From NCBI GenBank assembly GCA_018652685.1, contig JABIBQ010000028.1:62001-126000 (forward strand): a stretch of DNA of 64,000 nucleotides, given 5' to 3'. Positions 1 to 9,048 of the stretch are shown in pieces. The translations under genes were made by a program, and so were the position numbers. The notes beneath the pieces are model-generated. The model was not told the DNA's origin, ran no database searches, and saw only the letters and a list, made by a program, of their open reading frames with translations. The stretch is from Candidatus Bathyarchaeota archaeon. GTDB lineage: Archaea > Thermoproteota > Bathyarchaeia > TCS64. Numbering within the stretch: the stretch's first letter is position 1; every line of letters starts with the position of its first letter.

Positions 1-77
1 CCCAGCACGACAAGGTCAAGATTCCTCTCATCCATGTTCGCCTGAAGATGTCCAAGTCTCTTTCGATAATCAGTCAT
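1..77 (-). CDS. Partial N-terminus of a probable Xaa-Pro aminopeptidase / creatinase-like (M24) protein
   Basis: Minus-strand ATG at 77 reads MTDYRKRLGHLQANMDERNLDLVVLG and runs off the left edge; typical creatinase N-terminal pattern. Confidence 0.5.
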   Translation of the reverse strand, partial: MTDYRKRLGHLQANMDERNLDLVVL

Positions 78-139
78 GGGTATAGTGTCCTGTGAAAGCG
101 ATAAAGCGTTTATGACTCGCACCCCGAAACCACTTAAAC

Positions 140-745
140 TTGATGCATAATACAGGTGCCATGAATCCGAAGGACGTCTTGATGCTCAGCAAGATACCTG
201 ATTCAGTGGACTCCGATAGGGTCATCATCCGCAGGTATGTCCCTGGAGATGGCGATGCGATGTACGCGCTCGCTGAGAGGAACGGCAACCGAGATAACTT
301 GAAGGGGATTGCAGATGACATCGCTGACCTGGAGTCCGTGAAGCACGCCGAGGTTAAGGCACTCAAACACCGCGCTGAGTGGGCGAAACGTGACCGCTTC
401 GTCGCGGGAGTCTGGCTCAAGGTGGACTGCTCCTATGTTGGTGAGCTATGGATTGAGCCCGCTAAGTGGGATGTGCCCAGCTTTGAGATCGGATGGTTCA
501 TCGACAAGGGTCACGAGGGTAGCGGTCTGGTTTTCGAGGCGGCTCGGGCGGGCCTCAACTTCATCTTCGAAGAGCTGAAGGCACACAAAGCTATAGTCCA
601 AACCGATGACACAAACACGAGGAGCTTCAAACTGGCCGAGAGGCTGGGCTTCAGGAGGGAGGGCCATACTAGGGAGTCCGAGATCAAGGACGGTCAGCGG
701 TTCGGACGCCTCATCTACGGGATGCTCAGGGACGAGCGGTCTTAA
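140..745 (+). CDS. GNAT family N-acetyltransferase (RimJ/RimL-like)
   Basis: ORF with GELWIEPAKWDVPSFEIGWFIDKGHEGSGLVFEAARAGLNFIFEEL...NTRSFKLAERLGFRREGHTRE, the acetyltransferase RimJ/RimL pattern. Confidence 0.85.
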   Translation: MMHNTGAMNPKDVLMLSKIPDSVDSDRVIIRRYVPGDGDAMYALAERNGNRDNLKGIADDIADLESVKHAEVKALKHRAEWAKRDRFVAGVWLKVDCSYVGELWIEPAKWDVPSFEIGWFIDKGHEGSGLVFEAARAGLNFIFEELKAHKAIVQTDDTNTRSFKLAERLGFRREGHTRESEIKDGQRFGRLIYGMLRDERS

Positions 746-783
746 CCATCAGTTTTTTTTATAATGAACACCACATCTCAATC

Positions 784-2049
784 ATGCAGAGCTGGGAGAT
801 CAAGGACCCTATACACGGCTACATCGAGGTAACACCCACTGAAAGGGCTGTAATTGATACGCCCCAGTTCCAGAGACTCAGGCGAGTAAAGCAGCTGTCA
901 GCCGCTCACCTGACCTATCCGGGTGCAGAGCACACCCGGTTCCAGCACAGTCTCGGGGTCATGCACATATCGGGTGAGATAGCCCGCAGGCTGCAGGATG
1001 TTGAGCTAATCAATCAAAAGGATGCGAACAGGATACGTTTAGCCGGGTTGCTCCATGATATCGGGCACGGCCCATTCAGCCACCTGTTCGAGGAGGTTCT
1101 TGAAAAGATGGACATGGACCACGAGCAGATGTCAACGAGAATAGTCAGGGAGACCGAGGTTGGTGATGTCCTGAAAGGCCATGGCTTCGATGCCAAAGAG
1201 GTGGGCGACCTATCAATCGGGCACCTGGACTGCAATAAACCGTACATCAACAATATTATAGCGGGCCAGTTCAGCGCGGATGTACTGGACTACCTGCCAA
1301 GGGACAGTTATTTCTCAGGAGTCGAGTACGGCAAGGTGGACTTTGACAGGCTGGTCAGGAGCATAGGGGTGGTTGATGATACCCTGGCGGTGAAGGACAC
1401 TGCTCTATACGTGCTGGAGTCCATGGTCATCGCTCGGTATATGATGTTCAAGGCCGTCTATTTCCACCGCAGCGTCAGGGCCGCAGAGGTTATGCTTGTA
1501 AGGGCGATGGAGCTGGCAGATGAAGAGTTGGGAATAACGGGATTCAAGACCGCAGACGAGTACCACCAACTTGACGACAACTCAGTAATCAGTATGCTAA
1601 GCTCCCTGAAGGACTCATCAAGCAAGGAGAGCAGGACCGCTTACGAGCTGACCCAGGGTTACCTCGACAGGAAGCTCCTCAAATGCGCCTACGAGACTGT
1701 GGTTCACAGGCGGGACAGGCTTGCAGTCAATGTCATGGCCATGGCTGATATCAGGGAGAACCTGGCAAAGGATATCGCTGATGAGGCTGGTGTTGACCGT
1801 AACACCGTCATCATGGACGTGTCAACGGCACCCAGCGTACCATACGCTGCGTCGCAGCAGCAGCCCCAGGACATACCCCTATACCACGAGACTGGGGACG
1901 GAGGGAAAAAAAAGGTTAGTTTCAGCGAGATGAGTCCACTTGGAGGCACACTCGTGGGCTACCTGGACGTGATGAGAGTCTACGCGAAACCCGATGAACT
2001 TGAGTCAGTCAGAGAGGCAACTGAGAACAAATTTGGAAAAGAGCAGTAG
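784..2049 (+). CDS. HD-domain phosphohydrolase, SAMHD1-like
   Basis: IKDPIHGYIEVTP...DTPQFQRLRRVKQL...HTRFQHSLGVMH...LLHDIGHGPFSHLFE; HD motif and SAMHD1-type N-terminus. Confidence 0.88.
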   Translation: MQSWEIKDPIHGYIEVTPTERAVIDTPQFQRLRRVKQLSAAHLTYPGAEHTRFQHSLGVMHISGEIARRLQDVELINQKDANRIRLAGLLHDIGHGPFSHLFEEVLEKMDMDHEQMSTRIVRETEVGDVLKGHGFDAKEVGDLSIGHLDCNKPYINNIIAGQFSADVLDYLPRDSYFSGVEYGKVDFDRLVRSIGVVDDTLAVKDTALYVLESMVIARYMMFKAVYFHRSVRAAEVMLVRAMELADEELGITGFKTADEYHQLDDNSVISMLSSLKDSSSKESRTAYELTQGYLDRKLLKCAYETVVHRRDRLAVNVMAMADIRENLAKDIADEAGVDRNTVIMDVSTAPSVPYAASQQQPQDIPLYHETGDGGKKKVSFSEMSPLGGTLVGYLDVMRVYAKPDELESVREATENKFGKEQ

Positions 2050-2115
2050 CTACCAAGATACGCTTCTAAAGCCTGATATACCTCTTTTACCCAGCATAAT
2101 ACGGAGTTCTGGAGC

Positions 2116-2346
2116 ATGTCCAAGGTGTATGTATGCCCATTCTGTGGGGTTGAGAAGCCGAAAAAGAACCAGATAGACTTCCATTTAAAGTACGGCCACG
2201 CCGAAGCCTACCACTTGTTGCAGGAGGACGTGGAGTTGCACGACCTTGAATCCAAGATGGATGAGTTGTACAAGGAAAAGAAGCTCCTCGACAAAGAGAT
2301 TGACCTCATGAAATCCATTATTGAGGTTAAGAAAAAGGAAGACTAG
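2116..2346 (+). CDS. Small C2H2 zinc-finger protein with coiled-coil tail
   Basis: VCPFCGVEKPKKNQIDFHLKYGH (C-x2-C-x12-H-x4-H type) followed by a charged heptad-rich helix. Confidence 0.65.
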   Translation: MSKVYVCPFCGVEKPKKNQIDFHLKYGHAEAYHLLQEDVELHDLESKMDELYKEKKLLDKEIDLMKSIIEVKKKED

Positions 2347-2744
2347 TCTAGGATTTCGACCTTTCCCTGGTCGGCATCAACCCTGACCCTCATCCCGTTC
2401 TTTATCACTTTCAACGGGTCTTGATCAAGCTTGTCCACTAGCGGTATGTCGCTTATGACGCATCCGGTGGCTAGTATCGCCTCAGTCTCGATGTTGATGA
2501 TTGCGGCGGGTGCCGTGCCAAGCTTTGCCATCCTGTAAATGACGTAGCTGCCTACGGTGCTTCCCTTCCCCGTGGGGAACACGAATACCTTGCCAGTGAT
2601 GTTCTCGCCTTTGCAGCTGTGCCCTGGGTCGACTATTATCCCGGTGACCGGGTCAACGCCCCCGTAAAAGCTCACGGAGTCCATGGATACCAGTGCCTCG
2701 CCCTCGGCCACACCGCCCATGACCTTGCGTCCCTTTAGTATCAT
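2343..2744 (-). CDS. Phosphomevalonate dehydratase small subunit (aconitase X swivel domain, DUF126)
   Basis: MILKGRKVMGGVAEGEALVS...GKVFVFPTGKGSTVGSYVIYRMAKLGTAPAAIIN; AcnX swivel domain, adjacent to AcnX catalytic subunit. Confidence 0.88.
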   Translation of the reverse strand: MILKGRKVMGGVAEGEALVSMDSVSFYGGVDPVTGIIVDPGHSCKGENITGKVFVFPTGKGSTVGSYVIYRMAKLGTAPAAIINIETEAILATGCVISDIPLVDKLDQDPLKVIKNGMRVRVDADQGKVEILD

Positions 2745-3931
2745 TTTGCGGCCTCCTTGACTAAGCTCTCAACCGTTTGCAGTTTTGTCTCAAAGCCGTG
2801 GGCCGTGCTGTAGTGTCCGCCCTTGAAGCTGTTGGTGCCAACTCCTTTCCACCCCATCTCGTGGAGTGGCGCGACCACCATACAGGTATCACGGTAAACC
2901 CTTCCACCGGCGTCCTCGATTATCTTGATGAGACCGCCCTTCTCGGCTTGGTCATAGACGCCCCTGCTGGTGAAGACCCAAAGTTTTCCATCAAGGCTCT
3001 TTCCCTTGACTAGATTTGCCGTCTCCTCCATCTCCTTGAGACTGCAGTGTGGGCATCCTATGCAGTAGGTTGGGTTGTCAGGGTCGGAGACTATCTTTGT
3101 CTTTGCCTCCTTGATGTCCTCTTTTGTTATTGTAATTGTCTCGATGCCTTCCAGGTAACCTGCGGCCCATTCTGCCTCAGGTGTGATTCCCTCGCCGTGC
3201 CACAGGGCTATACTCCCGCTAGTGGCGCAGGCGGCCCCCATTGTTTTCATTGACTCCATGTCAAGGTCACCAAGGCCCCTGAAGTAGGGAACAGCTGACC
3301 CTAGCAGCTTTCCTGTGACATAACCGAGCCCGCTGTAGTCCAGCCTCGAATTCAGGTCTGCCTCCACCTGTATAATCTTGGCGGGCTTCCTATTCTCGGG
3401 TAGCCTATAACCGTACAGGGCCGCGACTCCCGTGACCGCTGATGCAAGGGTCGTTGGCCCCGACTCACGATTTGTCCTCGCTGCTAACACGCTGTTTACG
3501 AAGCAGACTGCGTTTGACTCGGCCCATGCGACCTGTGTTCCCCTCCTGGGGACGTGGCCGATGAGGTATGGTGTGCAGGTGCAAGTTGGCTCTACTCCCA
3601 TGGACTCGAAAGCGTCAAGAACCCGCCTCTGGCCAATGGCGAACTCCTCTGGGACGCCCATCTCCTTCCACTTGTCCATGTCCATTCCAGCAGGGTTCAA
3701 TGTTGCTCTGATCCTGCACTTAGCCCCCGTGGTCGCCTGCTCCTCAAGCCACTCGGTGCCCGCCTCTCCCAGGTTCTTGTAGCTTACCCCGCTTATGTGA
3801 GCCGACTCAACGGGCACCAGCTTTTCCGCGCCGAATACGCTGCCGAGTGCCACCAGTAGCTCAATGGATTTCCTGACGGCTACCCCTTCCTCGCCGTTCA
3901 TCATCCGCTCCTGTTTCCGTGTCAGATACAT
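2741..3931 (-). CDS. Phosphomevalonate dehydratase large subunit (aconitase X catalytic domain)
   Basis: MYLTRKQERMMNGEEG...GVEPTCTCTPYLIGHVPRRGTQVAWAESNAVCFVNSVLAARTNRESGPT; start shortened from the 3979 ORF to the internal ATG. Confidence 0.88.
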   Translation of the reverse strand: MYLTRKQERMMNGEEGVAVRKSIELLVALGSVFGAEKLVPVESAHISGVSYKNLGEAGTEWLEEQATTGAKCRIRATLNPAGMDMDKWKEMGVPEEFAIGQRRVLDAFESMGVEPTCTCTPYLIGHVPRRGTQVAWAESNAVCFVNSVLAARTNRESGPTTLASAVTGVAALYGYRLPENRKPAKIIQVEADLNSRLDYSGLGYVTGKLLGSAVPYFRGLGDLDMESMKTMGAACATSGSIALWHGEGITPEAEWAAGYLEGIETITITKEDIKEAKTKIVSDPDNPTYCIGCPHCSLKEMEETANLVKGKSLDGKLWVFTSRGVYDQAEKGGLIKIIEDAGGRVYRDTCMVVAPLHEMGWKGVGTNSFKGGHYSTAHGFETKLQTVESLVKEAAK

Positions 3932-4199
3932 GAAATTCAAATGAAATGGTAATCTACCGCTATTTAGACCCTTACACATATAATATTCAATTATTTGTGA
4001 TATTAAATATGATTCAAATCGGGGAGTGGGACAAGATGGGCCGTATCGTGAAGATGTGTCATTTTTCTTACATCGGCTACGAGACCGTCATAGACTAAAG
4101 TACCTCGATTGGCTCCCTTGTGCACATTGACCGTGAGCACTCATATGAGATAAAAACCCGACATAATTAACTATTACTAATAAATTATTGTAATAATGG

Positions 4200-5537
4200 T
4201 CAACTGTACCGGGAGAGGATTTCCTTGGCCGAGTCGCTGACGGGTATCAAGGCCCGTTTGAACCCCGCGGGGTCCTTGAACATGGGCTTCGTCGCGTCAA
4301 CTCCCACCTTGGTCCCCATCTCCTTCTCCTGGTCCCCAGCCGGGTCAAGACTGCTGACCCTGACTCCCGGGATAACCAGCAAATCCTCGGCCCCGTTGAA
4401 ACGGGTGGCTATGGCCCACTCTACCTGCTCCATGTCGTAAGGGTCGATGTCGCTGTCCACCACAACTGCATGCTTCAGGCTCGGATGGGCCGCGAATATT
4501 GCCATCAGTACGTTCTTTGGATCTCCCTCTTTGGACTTATCAAAGCTCACCACGCAGTGAAGCCAGCCCATTCCTCCAGTGGACATGTTGACGCCCCGGA
4601 CGGTGGGCACGATATTACTGACGTACTCCCAGATCCTTGGCTCCCTGGGCATCCCCATGAGGAGCCTGTGCTCGCTTCCAGAGGGGAGCAACCCGTGATA
4701 CATGTAGTCCTTCCGGTGCATGACACCAACCAACTCAAGTGTAGGCTGCTGCCTCTGGACATCAAAAGTGCCCGAAAGATCCACGAACGGGCCCTCCGTT
4801 GAAAGCTTGTCTAGATGAAGTTTGCATTCTAGAACTATTTCTGCGTCGGCCGGTGCCAGTGCATCAACGTGTTCGCACTGGGTGAGCTGGAGTGTTCCCC
4901 CGAGGAGCCTGTTTGCCACATCGAACTCACTTGTACCGAAGCTGGCTGGTAAAGCTGCAGCCATCAGAGTAGCGGGGTGGTGCCCGATGGTAACCGCCAC
5001 ATCCAGGCTGGTTTTCCCCATCTCCTCGGCCTGCTTCGTGAGTTTGTAGAGGTGTCTGTGCACGATCCTGATGGCCATGTGCTTATCATCCAGCACTAAG
5101 AGCCGGTGGAAGCTGACGTTCTCGGATTTCCCGTCGGGTCCCTTGGTGTGGATGATGCCGGATGTGATGTATGGTCCGGGGTCGCCCTCGAAGTGGGTTA
5201 GAACCGGGATCTTGGCCATGTTGCCCTCGATGATCACTTCCTTGACGGGGCCGGTTTCCACTATCTCGCATTTCAGCGGGGTCTTTGTCGCCTCGATCAA
5301 CATAGGGTAGAGGGTCTCCGCCGTGGCCCCTATTGATCTCAGGAGCCTGGGCCTGTTGCCGTTAACTCCTCCGACTACTGTGACACCAGTCTCTTTTTCC
5401 TTAACTATAATCGCCTTGCCGCCGTCGAACTGGCGCAACGCCGCCGCTATCTCATAGTTCCTTGAGAGCGGCTCGTTGATCACTACCGTCTCTGACTCGA
5501 TCTCCATCAGGAATGTTCGCAGATTATTCTTTGCCAT
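4200..5537 (-). CDS. UbiD-family decarboxylase, probable anhydromevalonate phosphate decarboxylase
   Basis: UbiD family sequence (GPYITSGIIHTKGPDGKSENVSFHRL...SGSEHRLLMGMPREP...VVVDSDIDPYDMEQVEWAIATRF) next to AcnX subunits. Confidence 0.85.
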   Translation of the reverse strand: MAKNNLRTFLMEIESETVVINEPLSRNYEIAAALRQFDGGKAIIVKEKETGVTVVGGVNGNRPRLLRSIGATAETLYPMLIEATKTPLKCEIVETGPVKEVIIEGNMAKIPVLTHFEGDPGPYITSGIIHTKGPDGKSENVSFHRLLVLDDKHMAIRIVHRHLYKLTKQAEEMGKTSLDVAVTIGHHPATLMAAALPASFGTSEFDVANRLLGGTLQLTQCEHVDALAPADAEIVLECKLHLDKLSTEGPFVDLSGTFDVQRQQPTLELVGVMHRKDYMYHGLLPSGSEHRLLMGMPREPRIWEYVSNIVPTVRGVNMSTGGMGWLHCVVSFDKSKEGDPKNVLMAIFAAHPSLKHAVVVDSDIDPYDMEQVEWAIATRFNGAEDLLVIPGVRVSSLDPAGDQEKEMGTKVGVDATKPMFKDPAGFKRALIPVSDSAKEILSRYS

Positions 5538-5847
5538 CGTTTAACAACTCGTTTAGTAGCCCCAACACTGTTTTCCCATCGAAGCCCATTGGAAGGTTGG
5601 TTGATACAAGCGCCATTTTCTCGTAATCGGAGGCGATCCTCTCCCCTATCATACGCGAGAGCATCTCATCCCTGTCCCCCAGCAGCTGGCTGCTTGACCT
5701 GTCAGGGAGGGTCACTGATACCCCGCCCAGTTTAGGCTTCTCACCGACCCAGAAGAAGGCCAGCACCGCGTTCTCCAGCTCGCTGATGGAGCCGTGGAGG
5801 ATCTTCTCCTCGACGGTGGCCGTCTTCTCGGAAAACTTGAGACTCAT
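5524..5847 (-). CDS. Small protein resembling proteasome assembly chaperone PAC4
   Basis: FFWVGEKPKLGGVSVTLPDRSSSQLLGDRDEMLSRMIGERIASDYEKMALVSTNLP resembles the WVG-x2-P-L ... LLGD ... R-[IL]-A ... VS-x-NL pattern I recall for PSMG4. Confidence 0.4.
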   Translation of the reverse strand: MSLKFSEKTATVEEKILHGSISELENAVLAFFWVGEKPKLGGVSVTLPDRSSSQLLGDRDEMLSRMIGERIASDYEKMALVSTNLPMGFDGKTVLGLLNELLNDGKE

Positions 5848-5885
5848 TTAACAAGATTTAGCCACTTAACGTTGTTAAGGGTTGT

Positions 5886-6989
5886 CTAGGCGATCTTTGC
5901 TAACTTCGTCTCGTGTCTACTGACAACAACCCGCATGAAGCCTGATAGCTCCTCGTCAAGCCCAGAGTCTCCGGTATCGACTGACAAGGTTCCAATCTGA
6001 GCCAGCTTCGTGGCCGTAGAAACAATGATTATATTCTTTTTTCCGACCCGGCGAACCACCTCGGGACTGATCTGCTGGTTTCCACGCCCCAGGATTGATC
6101 CCATCCCGCCGAGGGGAGATATCAAGATATAGTTCTCATCGCCCATCTCCGCGAGGATTCCGGCTTCATCAACATCGACCCCGATCAACTCGCCGTTCCT
6201 CACAAGGTCGATACCGAGAATCGTTTTGTCTAGTTCAAGTTGATCGGTGACCGATGCAACGGTTGAACCCGGCCCCATGATGTATAGCGCATCCCACCTC
6301 ATCTCCTCTGCGATTCGTTCCCCGATCGCCTCCTTGATGAGGCTCTCGTCTACCGTGTGCACTGCTGATTTCTCGTTGAGCACCAGCGACGCGATGAACG
6401 GCGTCCTGGAGTAGCCCTTGAGCTCCGCTGACAGGTACCCCTCTCTGTACGCTTCCTCGTCTATGTCCATTACCTCGCGTTCAGCCAACGATGCTTCGCC
6501 CGCTATGAACCTCCTGATAAGTTCCCCACTTGCCTTCGGCGTCGTGCCAAAAACGCCACTATACATTTTGACCCCGGACGGGATACCGAGTATCGGAACC
6601 TGAGTGCCTACAGCACCCATGACATCAACTGCTGTCCCGTCCCCACCGGTGAATACGATCAAGTTCGGGCTCACATCAAGCATGGCCTCCGCCGCCTTCA
6701 CTGTGTCCTCCTTACCAGTCTTTCCACTAGACGGTGATCCTAGTACTTGGGGCGATAACCCAAGTCTCTTCAGAACATCCTCTCCCATGGGGCCTCCCCA
6801 GGTCACCCACTGGCTATCAGCTTTTTTCAGTGTCTCCAGTGCCTGAATAGCTCTGTCCTGTGCCCTGGGAAACGCACCCCTCATGATGGCCTCCCTGAGT
6901 GTGTCCTCGCCGTCGGTCCCCTTGAGTCCCACCCTTCCACCCATCCCCGCTATGGGGTTAATGATCAGTCCGATACGCATCGTAGACAA
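5886..6989 (-). CDS. ATP-NAD kinase family protein
   Basis: MRIGLIINPIAGMGGRVGLKGTDG...NLIVFTGGDGTAVDVMGAVGTQVPILGIPSGVKMYSGVF; GGDGT motif of the NAD kinase/diacylglycerol kinase superfamily. Confidence 0.85.
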   Translation of the reverse strand: MSTMRIGLIINPIAGMGGRVGLKGTDGEDTLREAIMRGAFPRAQDRAIQALETLKKADSQWVTWGGPMGEDVLKRLGLSPQVLGSPSSGKTGKEDTVKAAEAMLDVSPNLIVFTGGDGTAVDVMGAVGTQVPILGIPSGVKMYSGVFGTTPKASGELIRRFIAGEASLAEREVMDIDEEAYREGYLSAELKGYSRTPFIASLVLNEKSAVHTVDESLIKEAIGERIAEEMRWDALYIMGPGSTVASVTDQLELDKTILGIDLVRNGELIGVDVDEAGILAEMGDENYILISPLGGMGSILGRGNQQISPEVVRRVGKKNIIIVSTATKLAQIGTLSVDTGDSGLDEELSGFMRVVVSRHETKLAKIA

Positions 6990-7050
6990 TCCTAGTTATC
7001 GCAATTTAAATAAAAGCCTCGCATATCCTACATGAACGGAGTCTAAAGTT

Positions 7051-9048
7051 TTGGCTGATAACTCACAGGGATTTGATACGGACGCGATACTGAGTAAATT
7101 AAGGGTCTCCCGGCTTCAGGCCATAGAGATAGCCGTGGTCGCAATTGTCGCGGTCGTGGCAGTTCTAATCAGGATGCTTCCTCTCCAGTACGGTGCCTAT
7201 CTCACCGCCTTTGACCCCCTGTTCCAGTACAGGGCAACCGAATATGTCGTCGAGAATGGATACGCTGCGTGGTGGACATGGCATGACACTCTGAGCTGGT
7301 ACCCAATGGGCAGGGATATACCATCAACCGCTTACCCTGGAATCCCGTTCACAGCGGCCTTCCTCTATGGAATAGCCAAGATATTCATCTCAAATCTAAC
7401 GGTCCTGGATGTCGCCTTATATTACCCCATTTTCATGGCTGTCTTGACCATCATCGCGATATACTTCCTCGGGAAAGAGGTTGGAGGCTCGCCGGCAGGG
7501 ATATTCGCCGCCCTGTTCATGGCAATCAGTCCTGCATATATCAGAAGGTCCTCGTTTGGGTTCTTTGATACCGAGAACATTGGTGTCTTTGCAATAGTAT
7601 TGACAAGCCTGTTCTTCCTTCGTGCGAACGACGACAAAAACAAGATAGAGAAGAAGGTTGTATATGCGGTTCTTTCAGGCTTATCATTGGGGCTCATCTA
7701 CGCTAGCTGGGGGGCGGCCAAGTATATGTCCGGTCTCCTCATGCTGTACATGCTCCTGATCGTTGCCTCGGAGAAATACAGTTCAAAGTATCTCATCTCA
7801 TACAGCTTCACGATAGGACTCGGTTTCCTCGTTGTCTCGTTGACACCGAGGCTAGGTCCAAACACCCTCATGGGGATGGACAGCCTTGCATCGTTCGGGC
7901 TAGTCGTCCTCTTACTTGGTTACGAGTTCGTCAAGGATAGAATCGATATCGGAGTTGTAAGCGTCGGAGCAGCCGGATTGGTAGTTCTAGCGGTCCTACT
8001 CGTATACATACTGCCAGCTGTGGGAATCACACTGCCCATTGGCAACAAGTTCCTACAAGTCCTGAATCCTTTCACATCAGGCAGTAGTTTCCTGTACGAC
8101 TCAGTTGCTGAGAACCATGTCACCGCATGGACATCACTGTTCAATGATTACGGCTTGGTCCTCGCCCTCGGGGTGTTTGGGTCCTATTACGCCGTGAAGG
8201 AGCTTGACGAGAAGAACTTGTACGCGCTTGCCTTCTTCACAACAGGGCTTTATTTCGCGGGCGTCATGAGCAGGCTAACTCAGATACTGGCAGCACCCGC
8301 ATGTCTGATGGGAGCCTACGGAATAGTTATGGCTGTTAAGCCGTTCCTACAACCCAAAGCGTCGGAGTCAAGCAGCCGAAAATCCAGAAGAAAGAACGAA
8401 GTCTCAGGTGTCAGCAAGCGCCTGGTTTTGTTCTTCATGGCGTTTATGTTACTGGCGCTGATACCAAACGTGAACAACGCTATCAAGGCCGCGGATTCGC
8501 CAACTCAGTTGGCATCCTCTTCGATCAGTGTCAAGATCGATGGCGAGTATCCCCAGGACTGGCCCCAGGCACTTGAGTGGATGAAGGAGAACGTCGGAGA
8601 CGACGAGGTGGGCTGCAGCTGGGGGGACTATGGTTACTGGATCGAGGCAATGGCTGGCAAGACCACAATGGCTGACGGCGCGACGCAGACCACGAGGCAG
8701 ATCAGCACCATCGGAAAGATAATGATGAGCGAGCCCGAGGAGAGCCTCGAGCTGCTTGAGAGGTACGATGCCGACTATATTTTGGTGTTCTTCACGCATG
8801 AACCTGACAACGTACAGAAAGGCTGGCCTTTCGGTGATAACGTGAAGTGGGAGTGGATGGTGAGGATCGGTGGACTTGATCCTAACGATTACGTCAACTA
8901 CACCGCAGGGATTTACAAGGATGGCTTCATAAACAGCACTCTTGTGAGCCTCATGTACGAGATGCCTGAACAAGGATATGAGCAGGTATTCGCTAGCGAG
9001 AACAGTTTCGTTCTCATCTACAAGCTAGAATATCCCGAGACAGGCTAG
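7051..9048 (+). CDS. aglB: Dolichyl-phosphooligosaccharide-protein glycotransferase, STT3/AglB
   Basis: Multi-TM N-terminal half, DPLFQYRATEYVVENG, and C-terminal CSWGDYGYWIEAMAGKTTMADGATQTTRQ catalytic region; TTG start. Confidence 0.88.
   Translation: MADNSQGFDTDAILSKLRVSRLQAIEIAVVAIVAVVAVLIRMLPLQYGAYLTAFDPLFQYRATEYVVENGYAAWWTWHDTLSWYPMGRDIPSTAYPGIPFTAAFLYGIAKIFISNLTVLDVALYYPIFMAVLTIIAIYFLGKEVGGSPAGIFAALFMAISPAYIRRSSFGFFDTENIGVFAIVLTSLFFLRANDDKNKIEKKVVYAVLSGLSLGLIYASWGAAKYMSGLLMLYMLLIVASEKYSSKYLISYSFTIGLGFLVVSLTPRLGPNTLMGMDSLASFGLVVLLLGYEFVKDRIDIGVVSVGAAGLVVLAVLLVYILPAVGITLPIGNKFLQVLNPFTSGSSFLYDSVAENHVTAWTSLFNDYGLVLALGVFGSYYAVKELDEKNLYALAFFTTGLYFAGVMSRLTQILAAPACLMGAYGIVMAVKPFLQPKASESSSRKSRRKNEVSGVSKRLVLFFMAFMLLALIPNVNNAIKAADSPTQLASSSISVKIDGEYPQDWPQALEWMKENVGDDEVGCSWGDYGYWIEAMAGKTTMADGATQTTRQISTIGKIMMSEPEESLELLERYDADYILVFFTHEPDNVQKGWPFGDNVKWEWMVRIGGLDPNDYVNYTAGIYKDGFINSTLVSLMYEMPEQGYEQVFASENSFVLIYKLEYPETG

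Noticed and set aside
8449-8973. 174-aa minus-strand ORF
   Set aside because: Antisense to aglB in its conserved catalytic region; no motif.
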